NCBI RefSeq assembly: GCF_003318275.1
Contig: NZ_QOCH01000009.1
Location: 62,001-126,000 of the forward strand
Direction: 5' to 3'
Length of the DNA: 64,000 bases
Source: Marinobacter sp. F3R11
GTDB taxonomy: Bacteria > Pseudomonadota > Gammaproteobacteria > Pseudomonadales > Oleiphilaceae
Shown here: positions 8,220 to 17,313 of the stretch, one piece after another
Layout: the number at the start of each line of letters is the position of its first letter
Numbering within the stretch: the stretch's first letter is position 1
Translations under genes and position numbers: made by a program
The notes under the pieces: generated by a model
What the model saw: only the letters and a program-made list of their open reading frames with translations
Databases searched by the model: none
Told to the model about the DNA's origin: nothing

Positions 8220-8882
8220 ATGCACAAGCGCCTGACTGCATTTTCAGCTACGGCCACTGCACTCTTGCTGACGCTGGGTATAGCAACCCTTGCAGAAGCG
8301 GGCATGTACCGTTACACAGACGAAAACGGCCAGGTTGTGATCAGCAATACCATCCCCCAGCAAGCCACAAAGCGCGGCTATGACATCCTCAATTCAAATG
8401 GCCGCGTAGTAGAGGTCATTCCGCCAGCACCAACGGAAGCTGAAATTGCCGCTCGGGAAGCCGAAAAACAGCGGCAAGAGGAACTTGCAGCTCAACGCGA
8501 ACAAGACGCGCAACTGCTAAAGCGCTTCAGCCACCCGGATCAGGCCATCAGAGCCATGCATCGCAAGCTGGATGAACTGCGAGGCCTGATTCAGCTCAAG
8601 CGAGGCAACATCTCCGTTATCTCAACCCAGCTCGACAATGAACAAAGTCGCGCAGCTAACCTGGAACGTTCAGGAAAGAAAATACCTGAGGCGACCCTCG
8701 ATAAAATCCGCCGGCTCGAATCACAGATTCGCGATATCGAGAAGGAAATCGCCAGACAAACTCAGGAAACCGATGCGCTGATCCAGTCGTTTGAAGCCGA
8801 TGTTAAACGGCTTGAACAGATTACTGGCGAAACCCGCACATTGCCGCTGGACACTGCAGACACTGCAGACACTGCAGACTAA
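8220..8882 (+). CDS. DUF4124 domain-containing exported coiled-coil protein
   Basis: This 220-residue protein has a signal peptide (about 1-28, ending TLAEAG). A DUF4124 domain follows at about 29-65, with MYRYTDENGQVVISNTIP. Residues 75-205 form a long charged coiled coil. DUF4124 occurs in small envelope proteins of gammaproteobacteria and has no assigned function. The extreme C-terminus repeats TAD three times, encoded by a 9-base tandem repeat. It starts 3 bases after pyrE. Its 3' end faces the phasin-like gene, whose terminator lies between them. Periplasmic location is inferred from the signal peptide. Confidence 0.8.
   Translation: MHKRLTAFSATATALLLTLGIATLAEAGMYRYTDENGQVVISNTIPQQATKRGYDILNSNGRVVEVIPPAPTEAEIAAREAEKQRQEELAAQREQDAQLLKRFSHPDQAIRAMHRKLDELRGLIQLKRGNISVISTQLDNEQSRAANLERSGKKIPEATLDKIRRLESQIRDIEKEIARQTQETDALIQSFEADVKRLEQITGETRTLPLDTADTADTAD
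8850..8879 (+). repeat. 9-base tandem repeat (gacactgca, 3.3 copies) at the 3' end of the DUF4124 gene
   Basis: Three perfect head-to-tail copies plus gac run up to the stop codon and encode DTADTADTAD. Copy changes would keep the frame, so only tail length would vary between strains. Confidence 0.9.
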
Positions 8883-8910
8883 CCGGCTGCCCAAGAGAAA
8901 AACCCTATAC

Positions 8911-8951
8911 AAAAAAAGAAGGAGCGCCAAAGTCCAGCCTGGCCCTCCTTC
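8911..8951 (-). terminator. Intrinsic terminator of the phasin-like gene
   Basis: On the minus strand a 12-bp stem with one mismatch (GAAGGAGGGCCA pairing with TGGCGCTCCTTC) is followed by TTTTTTT. It begins about 50 bases past the phasin stop. It may also act weakly on the convergent pyrE-DUF4124 transcript. Confidence 0.75.
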
Positions 8952-9000
8952 CTGAACATCAGCACAATTCCGCGCTGCTGTTACTGCCCCACACCTTGAA

Positions 9001-9420
9001 TCAGGCTGAAGCAGTTGTACCTTTCTCAGTCACTGCCTTTTTTGCGGCCGGTTTTCTGGCTGCGGGCTTTTTGGCCGCTACAGTTTTCTTGGCATCCTGC
9101 GCGGTTTTGGAAACCTGGTCTGCCACCTCAGATACAGCGTCGGCACCTTCAACCGCTTCTTTTTCAAGTTTTGCCACCAGATCAGCTGCAAAGTTACCAA
9201 AGCGACTATTCAGAGTGCGCAACTGGCCAAAGAGGCTGTCACTGTAGCCGTTGTAACGGCTGCGCAGGGTTTTCACACTGTATTCACGCACTTCTGACTC
9301 AAGCTTCTCTGCATAGTCAAAAGGCTTGGATGCCAGCTTCTTCTGTTGCTCTTCAGCAGCATTGATGCCTTTCTCCACAATTTCCTGAAGCTGTTCCTGG
9401 TATGTTTTAAGCTTACCCAT
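9001..9420 (-). CDS. Phasin-like protein with lysine/alanine-rich tail
   Basis: This 139-residue protein has a helical N-terminal region (about 1-105) of the phasin type, with amphipathic stretches such as KPFDYAEKLESEV. The tail, about 108-135, is rich in AAKKPAARKPAAKKA. Phasins coat polyhydroxyalkanoate granules. A histone-like Lys/Ala tail is known in PhaF and AlgP, where it binds DNA. The combination suggests a short PhaF-like granule or nucleoid protein. No PHA synthase gene is in the window, so a granule role is unsupported by context. The gene is monocistronic, with its own terminator. Confidence 0.6.
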   Translation of the reverse strand: MGKLKTYQEQLQEIVEKGINAAEEQQKKLASKPFDYAEKLESEVREYSVKTLRSRYNGYSDSLFGQLRTLNSRFGNFAADLVAKLEKEAVEGADAVSEVADQVSKTAQDAKKTVAAKKPAARKPAAKKAVTEKGTTASA

Positions 9421-9604
9421 GTCCTTTCCCCTTGGTTTACTGACGTTCTCTTGAGGCTTTCCCCTACTCGCTGCTGATCAGGCCCGATCAGTTCAGAGGT
9501 GAAAACCTTTCTTAAGTTCTTGAACCAAGGTTACGGACAAAAATTAGAATATTCATACTAAAAACCGGCACTCTGCAAATACCCGGTCTGATCCGGGGGG
9601 ACGC

Positions 9605-9943
9605 CTACCAACGGAACAAAACCCAACTCGGAATCAACATGTCAGAATCGGTTTCCCGGATCCAGCCGCCACCATCCGCAGGCACCAGATAGTATTCAGG
9701 GCCGACTTCCGGCACCACCTTTATTTCCATGAGTTGTCCATTTACGCGGTACTCGTAAAACACCTCATCATCGCCCGGCCGGATAACAATCTGCGGCCCC
9801 TCACTTGAGGGCTGATAATCGGAAATCACAACTGGCTCTTTGGGTGTTTCTACAACAGTCTCATCCAGGGCACCGCTTTCCTGTGCAAGCGCAGACCCAA
9901 AGCCGCAGACAAGCAGAAATGCGGAACAGGCGATTCGTTTCAT
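9605..9943 (-). CDS. DUF2782 domain-containing exported protein
   Basis: This 112-residue protein has a signal peptide (about 1-20, ending SALAQ). The conserved core is PQIVIRPGDDEVFYEYRVNG, then MEIKVVPEVGPEYYLV and a final WVLFRW. This is the DUF2782 family, which commonly lies divergent from polA in pseudomonads and relatives, exactly as here. The function is not known; a periplasmic location is inferred. The 91 bases between its start and the polA start must hold both promoters. Confidence 0.85.
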   Translation of the reverse strand: MKRIACSAFLLVCGFGSALAQESGALDETVVETPKEPVVISDYQPSSEGPQIVIRPGDDEVFYEYRVNGQLMEIKVVPEVGPEYYLVPADGGGWIRETDSDMLIPSWVLFRW

Positions 9944-10034
9944 TTTCGTGATACCCTTTTATTTATCCATCAAGTTAAGTACAGAGTTGCACAAGCCAAC
10001 CCACGCTTCAATCAGAATCCGGATCCGTTTTGAC

Positions 10035-12785
10035 ATGACTGAAAAAAAGACTCCACCTGTGGTGCTTGTGGACGGTTCGTCCTATTTATTCCGTGCTTAT
10101 CACGCACTCCCACCACTGACCACCAGCAAGAATCACCCTACCGGCGCCATTAAAGGTGTTATCGCAATGATCCGTCGCCTGGAGCAGGATTTCCCTGGCT
10201 CAAAGGTGGTTGTGGTGTTCGATGCAAAAGGCAAAACCTTCCGTCACAAGTTGTACGAAGCCTATAAAGCCAACCGTCCACCAATGCCCGAAGACCTGGC
10301 GATGCAGATTGCCCCCATTCACCAGATGGTGAAGGCTATGGGGCTGCCGTTGCTGATAGTAGAGGGGGTGGAAGCAGATGATGTCATCGGCACCCTGGCT
10401 GAGGAAGCCACCAGCAAAGGCATAGATGTGGTGGTTTCAACCGGCGACAAGGATATGGCCCAACTGGTCAGCGACCACGTAACGCTGATTAACACCATGA
10501 CCGATACCCGGATGGACCGGCAGGGTGTGGTTGAGAAATTTGGCGTTCGCCCCGACCAGATAATCGACTATCTGGCCTTGGTCGGCGATAAGGTTGATAA
10601 CATTCCCGGGGTCAACAAGTGCGGCCCGAAAACAGCAGTGAAATGGCTACAAGCCTACGACAATCTGGATCAGGTTATTGCCCATGCGGGAGAGATTAAA
10701 GGCAAGATTGGCGAATACCTGCGCGAGGCTATCGATACCCTGCCCCTGAGCCGGGAGCTGGCAACCATCAAGATGGATGTGGACCTGGATTTTGGTCTGG
10801 AGGATCTGCAGGAGCGACAGCAAAACGACGAAGAGTTGCTCGAACTCTTCAGGGAATACGAACTAAAGAGCTGGATCGCAGAGCTGGAGAATAAAGCAAC
10901 TGAAGCCAGCAGCAGCGCCAGCGAGCCAGGGGACGCAGAGTCAGCCGACAGCGACTGCCCTCCGCCTCCACAAGCCAAACGCTACAGCGTAATCACCCAA
11001 CAAGAAGAGCTCGACGAGTGGGTAGAGAGACTGAAAACGTCAGAGCTGTTCGCCTTTGACACTGAAACCACGAGCCTTCGCTATATGAGTGCCGAGGTAG
11101 TAGGCATGTCGTTCGCTATAGAAGCTGGCGAGGCTGCGTACGTACCCTTCGGTCACGACTATATGGGAGCGCCGGAGCAGCTCGACCGTGAGAAAGTACT
11201 GTCTCAGTTCAAACCGCTGCTGGAAGACCCGAAGCTCAAGAAGGTTGGCCAGAACCTGAAGTACGACAAAAACGTGCTTGCCAACCATGGCATATGCCTG
11301 GAAGGTATCGCCGAAGACACCATGCTGGAATCCTACGTGCTCAATTCAGTGTCATCCCGACACGACATGGACACTTTAGCCAGAAAATATCTGGGTGAAG
11401 AAACCATCACCTTCGAATCCATTGCTGGCAAAGGCGCAAAGCAGCTCACATTTAATCAGCTGGACCTGGAAAAGGCGGGCCCCTATGCGGCAGAGGATGC
11501 AGACGTTACCTTGCGCCTGCATCAGGTATTACGCCCCCAGCTGGCAAAAACCGGCAAACTGCAGTCCGTTTATGAAGATATTGACCTGCCCCTTGTACCC
11601 GTTCTGTCCCGGATGGAGCAACGCGGCACCCTGATAAAGGCCAGCACTTTGCGCCAGCACAGTCAGGAGCTGGCTGAGCGCATGGCCGAGCTGGAAAAGC
11701 AGGCCCACGAAGTCGCTGGTGAGAACTTCAACCTGGGTTCACCCAAGCAATTGCAGGTGATTTTCTACGAAAAAATGGGGCTTCCGGTCATCAAAAAGAC
11801 GCCCAAAGGCGCCCCCTCTACAGCAGAGCCTGTATTGCAGGAGCTGGCCCATGAGCACGAACTCCCGAGACTGATTCTCGAACACCGCAGCCTGAGCAAG
11901 CTTAAATCCACTTACACGGATACTCTGCCAGAGCTGATCCATCATCGTACCGGACGAGTTCACACATCCTATCACCAGGCGGTCACTGCCACCGGGCGGC
12001 TTTCTTCATCGGAGCCCAACCTGCAGAACATTCCTGTTCGCACTGAGCAGGGCCGGCGCATTCGCCAGGCATTTATTGCAGAAAAAGGTTGCAAGCTTAT
12101 CGCTGCGGACTACTCACAGATTGAGCTGAGGATCATGGCACATTTGTCCGAGGACAAAGGCCTGCTAACTGCGTTTGAGCATGGAGAAGACATCCACAAA
12201 GCGACCGCAGCGGAAGTTTTTGGTGTGGCACTGGAGGAGGTCAACAGTGATCAGCGCCGCAGCGCCAAAGCCATCAACTTTGGCCTGATCTACGGAATGT
12301 CGGCCTTCGGGCTGGCCCGCCAGCTCGACGTGGAACGCAAAGTAGCCCAGCAATATATCGACCGCTATTTCGAGCGTTACCCGGGCGTTTTGCAATATAT
12401 GGATAACATCCGGAAACAAGCCCATGACGACGGCTATGTTGAGACGCTATTCGGCCGGCGCCTGTACCTGCCTGAAATCAATGCACGCAACAAACAGCTC
12501 CAGCAGGCCGCCGAGCGCACTGCCATCAACGCCCCCATGCAGGGTACTGCAGCGGACATTATCAAAAGGGCGATGATTGAGGTAGACAACTGGCTACGCA
12601 AAGATCACGCAGATGATGCAAGTATGACCATGCAGGTTCACGATGAACTGATTCTCGAAGTCCGGGAAGATGCCCTGGAGAGCGTCCGGAAGGGCCTGGT
12701 GCAGCGTATGTCTGAGGCTGCCAGTCTGAAGGTGCCACTGCTGGTAGAAGCCGGCACGGGAGACAACTGGGATCAGGCCCACTAA
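10035..12785 (+). CDS. polA: DNA polymerase I
   Basis: This 916-residue protein has all three domains. The 5'-3' exonuclease (about 1-290) starts with VVLVDGSSYLFRAYHALP. The 3'-5' proofreading domain (about 325-510) has an intact DTET at 342-345, then NLKYDKNVL and YAAEDADVT. The polymerase domain has ATGRLSSSEPNLQNIP, motif A DYSQIELR at about 692, motif B KAINFGLIYG, and motif C VHDELILEV near 867. It works in Okazaki fragment maturation and repair. The ATG at 10035 matches the family start; upstream in-frame codons give no conserved sequence. It is divergent from the DUF2782 gene. Confidence 0.98.
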   Translation: MTEKKTPPVVLVDGSSYLFRAYHALPPLTTSKNHPTGAIKGVIAMIRRLEQDFPGSKVVVVFDAKGKTFRHKLYEAYKANRPPMPEDLAMQIAPIHQMVKAMGLPLLIVEGVEADDVIGTLAEEATSKGIDVVVSTGDKDMAQLVSDHVTLINTMTDTRMDRQGVVEKFGVRPDQIIDYLALVGDKVDNIPGVNKCGPKTAVKWLQAYDNLDQVIAHAGEIKGKIGEYLREAIDTLPLSRELATIKMDVDLDFGLEDLQERQQNDEELLELFREYELKSWIAELENKATEASSSASEPGDAESADSDCPPPPQAKRYSVITQQEELDEWVERLKTSELFAFDTETTSLRYMSAEVVGMSFAIEAGEAAYVPFGHDYMGAPEQLDREKVLSQFKPLLEDPKLKKVGQNLKYDKNVLANHGICLEGIAEDTMLESYVLNSVSSRHDMDTLARKYLGEETITFESIAGKGAKQLTFNQLDLEKAGPYAAEDADVTLRLHQVLRPQLAKTGKLQSVYEDIDLPLVPVLSRMEQRGTLIKASTLRQHSQELAERMAELEKQAHEVAGENFNLGSPKQLQVIFYEKMGLPVIKKTPKGAPSTAEPVLQELAHEHELPRLILEHRSLSKLKSTYTDTLPELIHHRTGRVHTSYHQAVTATGRLSSSEPNLQNIPVRTEQGRRIRQAFIAEKGCKLIAADYSQIELRIMAHLSEDKGLLTAFEHGEDIHKATAAEVFGVALEEVNSDQRRSAKAINFGLIYGMSAFGLARQLDVERKVAQQYIDRYFERYPGVLQYMDNIRKQAHDDGYVETLFGRRLYLPEINARNKQLQQAAERTAINAPMQGTAADIIKRAMIEVDNWLRKDHADDASMTMQVHDELILEVREDALESVRKGLVQRMSEAASLKVPLLVEAGTGDNWDQAH

Positions 12786-12807
12786 CCTTATCAAGCCGAC
12801 ACCTAAC

Positions 12808-12853
12808 GCCCTGTTTATGTTCGCATTCATTACGACGCGCACAAAAACAGGGC
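12808..12853. repeat. Inverted repeat after polA
   Basis: GCCCTGTTT and AAACAGGGC are perfect 9-base complements separated by 28 bases, starting 23 bases after the polA stop. No T run follows, so a terminator role is uncertain. The rest of the 184-base gap up to 12970 shows nothing else recognisable. Confidence 0.5.
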
Positions 12854-12969
12854 ACGCTTACCTCGCAGCTGTTCGCAAACCTTTGATTTTGCCACACGGC
12901 ACATAAACTGCATACGCACCCGGGTCAGGGGTAAAACCCTATGTAGTGACTCCGATTTGAGGCCTTTCC

Positions 12970-13338
12970 ATGAATCCGATGATAAGCGAACGCAACTGGC
13001 TGTTCGACCCTGCCCTGCTCAAACTGGCACATCAATGCCGGCGACTGATCCAGTCCGAATTTGGAGTAAAACTCCATTTCGACGAGGCCAACCTGGAACA
13101 ACAGCTGGCAGATTACGCAAGCAAAACCCGGTCTCCCCACCTGGCGAAGACATGGGAAGCACTGAAACAGCAGGTGCCTGCACTGAACACAACGGAAGAA
13201 GAAGAAGAGGAGCACCACCCCACATTGAGGATGTACCGGGGACAACCAGTTATGGACAGCAGGAGTGAGCAAAAAGAAGGGAGTTCCACGGAGGAGCCCC
13301 GGCACAAGAAGATGTACCGGGGACATCTGGTTGGCTGA
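12970..13338 (+). CDS. Small hypothetical protein with two C-terminal MYRG motifs
   Basis: Not recognised with certainty. The 122-residue product has a helical N-terminal part (about 1-72) and a run of Glu (about 76-81). Two copies of a short motif follow, MYRGQPV (about 88-94) and MYRGHLV (about 115-121), the second at the very end. The DNA copies share gatgtaccggggaca. Similar YRG motifs occur in DUF4278 proteins, so a distant link is possible. There is no signal peptide or membrane segment. It lies after polA and is convergent with the fadL-type gene. Reading-frame conservation across the repeats supports a real gene. Confidence 0.55.
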   Translation: MNPMISERNWLFDPALLKLAHQCRRLIQSEFGVKLHFDEANLEQQLADYASKTRSPHLAKTWEALKQQVPALNTTEEEEEEHHPTLRMYRGQPVMDSRSEQKEGSSTEEPRHKKMYRGHLVG

Positions 13339-13376
13339 TTCCGGGTAACGCAAAACCAGCGAACAGCATCAGAAAA

Positions 13377-14846
13377 TCAGAAAGCTTTACTGAGCTCTAG
13401 AGCCACACTCCATGCGCTTAGTTCGTATTCGGCCTGGTAATTGGTATTGGAAGTTGGCACGGTCGGCTGCTGGTGTGAGTATTCACGATCATCAACCTTG
13501 GCATTATCTGCAAAGATCAGAGTGCCGACTGCAGCATCTATTTTCCAGCCACTCTGGCGATCCCGCCACTGGGTCCCCAGCGTCAGCCAGTGACGATCCT
13601 CAGACGGGATGCGGGCAGTAACGTATTGGTCCACCGGCGACTGGTCATAAGCATAACCTGCCTTGAACGCCCAGGCTTCGTTTGCCTGCCAGATACCACC
13701 CAGATTGAACTGCCAGTTATTATCCCACTTCTCTGTCACATGGGTAATCGGGTCACCCGAGGCGGGCTGAATAACCTGAGAAATCTGACCCGCACCGTCT
13801 TCAGCACTGAACACATCCAACTCTTCAAAACGACTCCAGCGAGAATAGGTAGCACCGGCGAGTATCGTGAATGTCGGGTTAAGCCTGTGGCGCACACCCA
13901 CAGTCACGCTCTCGGGAATTGCGAGGGGCACTTCTGCTTTTTCAGAGAGAGTCACAGGTCCCGAAAGCCCTATAGCCTCACCAGGGAACTGGCTGATTAC
14001 CAGATCCCCGTCCAGCTCAAACTCAGTACCAGTCTGTGCAGTCAGACCAACCTGTGTTGCTGCAGATAACTCATAGAGAAAGCCCACACGGAAATTGACT
14101 GCAATGTCATCGCCTTCTACATCAGAGTATGTATCAGGGTACTGCTGCGCCAAACCATTGGCCCCAGCCACAATCGCCTGCTGCTGCGCCGCCGGCAACT
14201 GATCGAGGCTGGAGACGCCAGCGGCCTGAAGCGCTGAGTTCACTACGGCGCCCCGGACATCCTGGTATCTGGTCAAACGACCCTCCCCGTACATCACATT
14301 AATGCCCACACCCATAGACAGGCCTTTACCATTATTAACTGCAATGGACGGGGTGAAGGAAATCACCGTAAGTTCGGTCTTGTCTGCCAGATAACGCCCG
14401 GCAAAATCATCTTCGTAATCTGCCGCGAGGCCATAAGGAGCGTGGATACCAAATCCAACGTCTATGGACTCATTGATTTCGTGGGTAATATAAACATTCG
14501 GGAGCAGTGCCGGGTCTGCAATGTCGCCGCCGTTGCCGGTATAGGCTCCCGGCTGACCAAGGGCATCGACGGACTGCACGGTATCGCTCTTGGCTTCGGC
14601 ATCAATATCCAGTAAAGCAGCACCAAACGAGATATTAGTACCGGATAACTGGCTCATCCCTGCAGGATTGAACAAAACTGCAGTCGCATTTTCCGGGTTC
14701 GCAGCAGCACCTGCGTTAGCCGTGCCCATGGCGCTTGCACTTTGTTCGTTCAGGGAAAAACCGCCAGCAAAAGCGCTGGCAGGGGCAGAAACGACTGCGA
14801 CCAAAGTGGCCAGCCGAACAGCGCGTGTAAGCAATGAGGATCTCAT
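13377..14846 (-). CDS. FadL/OmpP1/TodX-family outer membrane transporter
   Basis: This 489-residue protein has a signal peptide (about 1-28, ending SAFAG). The mature N-terminus is the FadL signature GGFSLNEQSASAMGTANAG, followed by AVLFNPAGMSQL, which carries the NPA plug motif. Alternating beta-strand patterns continue to a terminal Phe, as needed for outer-membrane assembly. FadL-type channels bring long-chain fatty acids or other hydrophobic compounds across the outer membrane. This fits a hydrocarbon- or lipid-using marine bacterium, but the substrate is not shown. A good Shine-Dalgarno (AAGGAGA) and a plausible promoter precede it; it appears monocistronic. Confidence 0.9.
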   Translation of the reverse strand: MRSSLLTRAVRLATLVAVVSAPASAFAGGFSLNEQSASAMGTANAGAAANPENATAVLFNPAGMSQLSGTNISFGAALLDIDAEAKSDTVQSVDALGQPGAYTGNGGDIADPALLPNVYITHEINESIDVGFGIHAPYGLAADYEDDFAGRYLADKTELTVISFTPSIAVNNGKGLSMGVGINVMYGEGRLTRYQDVRGAVVNSALQAAGVSSLDQLPAAQQQAIVAGANGLAQQYPDTYSDVEGDDIAVNFRVGFLYELSAATQVGLTAQTGTEFELDGDLVISQFPGEAIGLSGPVTLSEKAEVPLAIPESVTVGVRHRLNPTFTILAGATYSRWSRFEELDVFSAEDGAGQISQVIQPASGDPITHVTEKWDNNWQFNLGGIWQANEAWAFKAGYAYDQSPVDQYVTARIPSEDRHWLTLGTQWRDRQSGWKIDAAVGTLIFADNAKVDDREYSHQQPTVPTSNTNYQAEYELSAWSVALELSKAF

Positions 14847-14878
14847 AACAGAGGTGTCTCCTTTGTAATTTGCGGCGG

Positions 14879-14908
14879 AGTATACGCACCTATGCCTAGC
14901 AGCCTCAA
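14879..14908 (-). promoter_or_regulatory. Putative sigma-70 promoter of the fadL-type gene
   Basis: On the minus strand, TTGAGG (-35) is separated by 18 bases from TATACT (-10), about 30 bases ahead of the start codon. The spacing is slightly long. Confidence 0.4.
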
Positions 14909-14968
14909 ATGCTAAAACTACTGATTTGCAAGCCTAACTACTTACTACTTTAGTCGATGCCTTCCGTG

Positions 14969-16090
14969 TCAGGTGTCCTGAATAGTCAGCTTGTCTACAG
15001 ACGACGACAACTTGTCTGCCCCCTGAGCATCTGTACCCAGTTTTATCATCAGGCGCAGGTCATTTGCCGAGTCTGCGTGAGCAAGCGCATCTTCATAGGT
15101 AATAGAGCCTTCAGCATACAGTTGGTAAAGGGCCTGATCGAAGGTCTGCATGCCTGCCTCATTGGACTTGGACATCAACGCCTTAAGCTTATGCACTTCC
15201 CCTTTACGGATCATGTCCGCTACCAGAGGGGTATTGATCAGAACTTCAATAACAGCCTTGCGGCCTTTCCCATCCGGTGTCGGAATCAGCTGCTGAGCCA
15301 CGACGGCTCTGAGGTTAAGCGACAAATCCATCCAGATCTGATTATGCTGTTCCGGCGGGAAAAACTGAATAATCCGGTCAAGCGCCTGGTTGGCGTTGTT
15401 GGCGTGCAGGGTGGCAAGACAAAGGTGGCCTGTTTCAGCAAACTGAACCGAATACTCCATGGTCTCACGAGTACGTACCTCACCAATGAGGATAACGTCC
15501 GGAGCCTGCCTCAGCGTGTTCTTCAGCGCCACTTCAAAGCTCTCGGTATCAATTCCGACTTCCCGCTGCGTAACAATGCACCCCTGGTGCTGATGCACAA
15601 ACTCGATCGGGTCTTCTATGGAAATGATATGCCCACGGCTGTTCCGGTTGCGGTGCCCAAGCATCGCGGCCAGCGACGTTGACTTCCCGGTACCAGTCGC
15701 ACCCACAAACATAATCAGGCCGCGTTTGGTCATTGCCAGTTCTTTAATGATTTCTGGCAATGCCAGATCATCAATCTGGGGGATTTTCACTTCAATCCGC
15801 CGCAAAACCATTCCGCACAAGTTGCGCTGAAAGAAAGCGCTTACCCGGAAGCGTCCAATGCCCCGGGCGCTGATTGCAAAGTTACATTCGTGACTTTCTT
15901 CAAACTCAGCTCTCTGCCGGTCGTTCATCGCGCCGTACACAAACTCCCGGGTCTGCTCTGGCGTCAACGCGTTCTTGGTAACCGGCAGTACCTTGCCGTT
16001 CACTTTCATGCTGGGCGGAACACCTGCAGTGATAAAGAGGTCAGAGCCTCCTTTTTCGACCATCAGACGAAGCAGCTTTTCGAATTCCAT
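14969..16090 (-). CDS. pilU: Type IV pilus retraction ATPase PilU
   Basis: This 373-residue secretion-type ATPase has an N-terminal PAS-like domain and a RecA-like core. Walker A is GATGTGKST at 130-138. Asp-box and Walker B regions follow (SIEDPIEFVH, APDVILIGEVR), with the His-box TGHLCLATLHANNA. MEFEKLLRLMVEKGGSDLF at the start and a C-terminus longer than PilT identify PilU. PilU is an accessory motor that supports PilT-driven retraction in twitching motility. It lies 50 bases downstream of pilT on the same strand, as in Pseudomonas, so the two are likely co-transcribed. Confidence 0.96.
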   Translation of the reverse strand: MEFEKLLRLMVEKGGSDLFITAGVPPSMKVNGKVLPVTKNALTPEQTREFVYGAMNDRQRAEFEESHECNFAISARGIGRFRVSAFFQRNLCGMVLRRIEVKIPQIDDLALPEIIKELAMTKRGLIMFVGATGTGKSTSLAAMLGHRNRNSRGHIISIEDPIEFVHQHQGCIVTQREVGIDTESFEVALKNTLRQAPDVILIGEVRTRETMEYSVQFAETGHLCLATLHANNANQALDRIIQFFPPEQHNQIWMDLSLNLRAVVAQQLIPTPDGKGRKAVIEVLINTPLVADMIRKGEVHKLKALMSKSNEAGMQTFDQALYQLYAEGSITYEDALAHADSANDLRLMIKLGTDAQGADKLSSSVDKLTIQDT

Positions 16091-16140
16091 TTTTAATTAC
16101 CTATATTCTTTTTGTACAACGACCCGCCAAAAGCCGGGAA

Positions 16141-17175
16141 TCAGAAATTATCCGGCATTTTCGCCTTGGCCCGCGCAGCATCACGGGAAATCAGCCCTTT
16201 CTGCAGCAAGCGCTCAAGACACTGATCCAGAGTCTGCATACCCAGCGAGCCACCGGTCTGGATCGACGAATACATCTGGGCAATCTTGTCTTCGCGAATC
16301 AGGTTACGGATCGCAGCCGTACCAATCATGATTTCGTGTGCCGCAATCCGGCCTCCGCCCATTTTCTTCATGAGCGTCTGGGAAATAACAGCCTGCAGTG
16401 ATTCGGAGAGCATGGAGCGAACCATGGATTTCTCTTCCGCTGGGAATACGTCGACTACACGGTCAATGGTTTTTGCCGCTGAGGTGGTATGCAGAGTACC
16501 GAAAACCAGGTGACCGGTTTCCGCTGCAGTAAGTGCCAGGCGGATGGTTTCCAGATCCCGCAACTCACCCACCAGAATAATGTCGGGATCTTCCCGCAAC
16601 GCAGAGCGCAAAGCCTCGTTAAAGCCAAGGGTATCCCGGTGCACTTCCCGCTGGTTGACCAGACATTTCTTTGAATCGTGTACAAATTCGATAGGGTCTT
16701 CGATGGTAAGAACATGCTCATAGCGGGTGTCGTTGATGTAATCCATCATCGCCGCCAGCGTAGTAGACTTACCTGAACCGGTTGGCCCGGTCACCAGCAC
16801 AAGGCCACGGGGGACCGAAGAAATGTCTTTGAACACCTGGCCCATGCCGAGGTCATCCATTGTCAGTACTTTCGAGGGGATGGTACGGAAAACAGCACCC
16901 GACCCGCGGTTCTGATTAAAGGCATTTACACGAAAACGAGCGACGCCCGGCACCTCAAAAGAAAAGTCCGTTTCCAGAAATTCTTCGTAGTCCTTGCGCT
17001 GCTTGTCGTTCATGATGTCATAAATCAACCCATGAACTTCTTTATGTTCCAGGGGCGGTAGATTGATGCGACGGACGTCACCGTCAACACGAATCATCGG
17101 AGGCAGGCCAGCAGAAAGATGCAAATCTGACGCACCCTGTTTCGCCGAAAAGGCAAGCAGTTCAGTAATATCCAT
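16141..17175 (-). CDS. pilT: Type IV pilus twitching motility ATPase PilT
   Basis: This 344-residue protein starts MDITELLAFSAKQGASDLHL. It has Walker A GPTGSGKST at 130-138, TIEDPIEFVH, DPDIILVGELRD, and the His-box TGHLVFGTLHT. The PilT-specific AIRNLIRE motif lies near residue 288. It is the hexameric motor that depolymerises the pilus at the inner membrane, powering twitching and DNA uptake. It is divergent from yggS and is the first gene of the pilT-pilU pair. The usual family length is about 345 residues, so it is complete. Confidence 0.98.
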   Translation of the reverse strand: MDITELLAFSAKQGASDLHLSAGLPPMIRVDGDVRRINLPPLEHKEVHGLIYDIMNDKQRKDYEEFLETDFSFEVPGVARFRVNAFNQNRGSGAVFRTIPSKVLTMDDLGMGQVFKDISSVPRGLVLVTGPTGSGKSTTLAAMMDYINDTRYEHVLTIEDPIEFVHDSKKCLVNQREVHRDTLGFNEALRSALREDPDIILVGELRDLETIRLALTAAETGHLVFGTLHTTSAAKTIDRVVDVFPAEEKSMVRSMLSESLQAVISQTLMKKMGGGRIAAHEIMIGTAAIRNLIREDKIAQMYSSIQTGGSLGMQTLDQCLERLLQKGLISRDAARAKAKMPDNF

Positions 17176-17313
17176 AGAGGTCCTCGGAAGGCTTATCTTT
17201 CACACAGGTAGCGTCTGTCTGACACTGCCCGGCTACGATCACTTGGCATTTCAGTGACCTGCGAGTAACGTGTCGTCAACGAACAGGCGGACCAAACGCG
17301 ACTATTTGATAAT

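Noticed and set aside
13231..13330. Repeats near gatgtaccggggaca considered as a CRISPR or regulatory array
   Set aside because: Only two copies, in frame and within a coding sequence, so they are better explained as a protein repeat.
14957..15682. Open frame of 241 codons on the plus strand
   Set aside because: It is antisense to pilU; pilU carries complete ATPase motifs.
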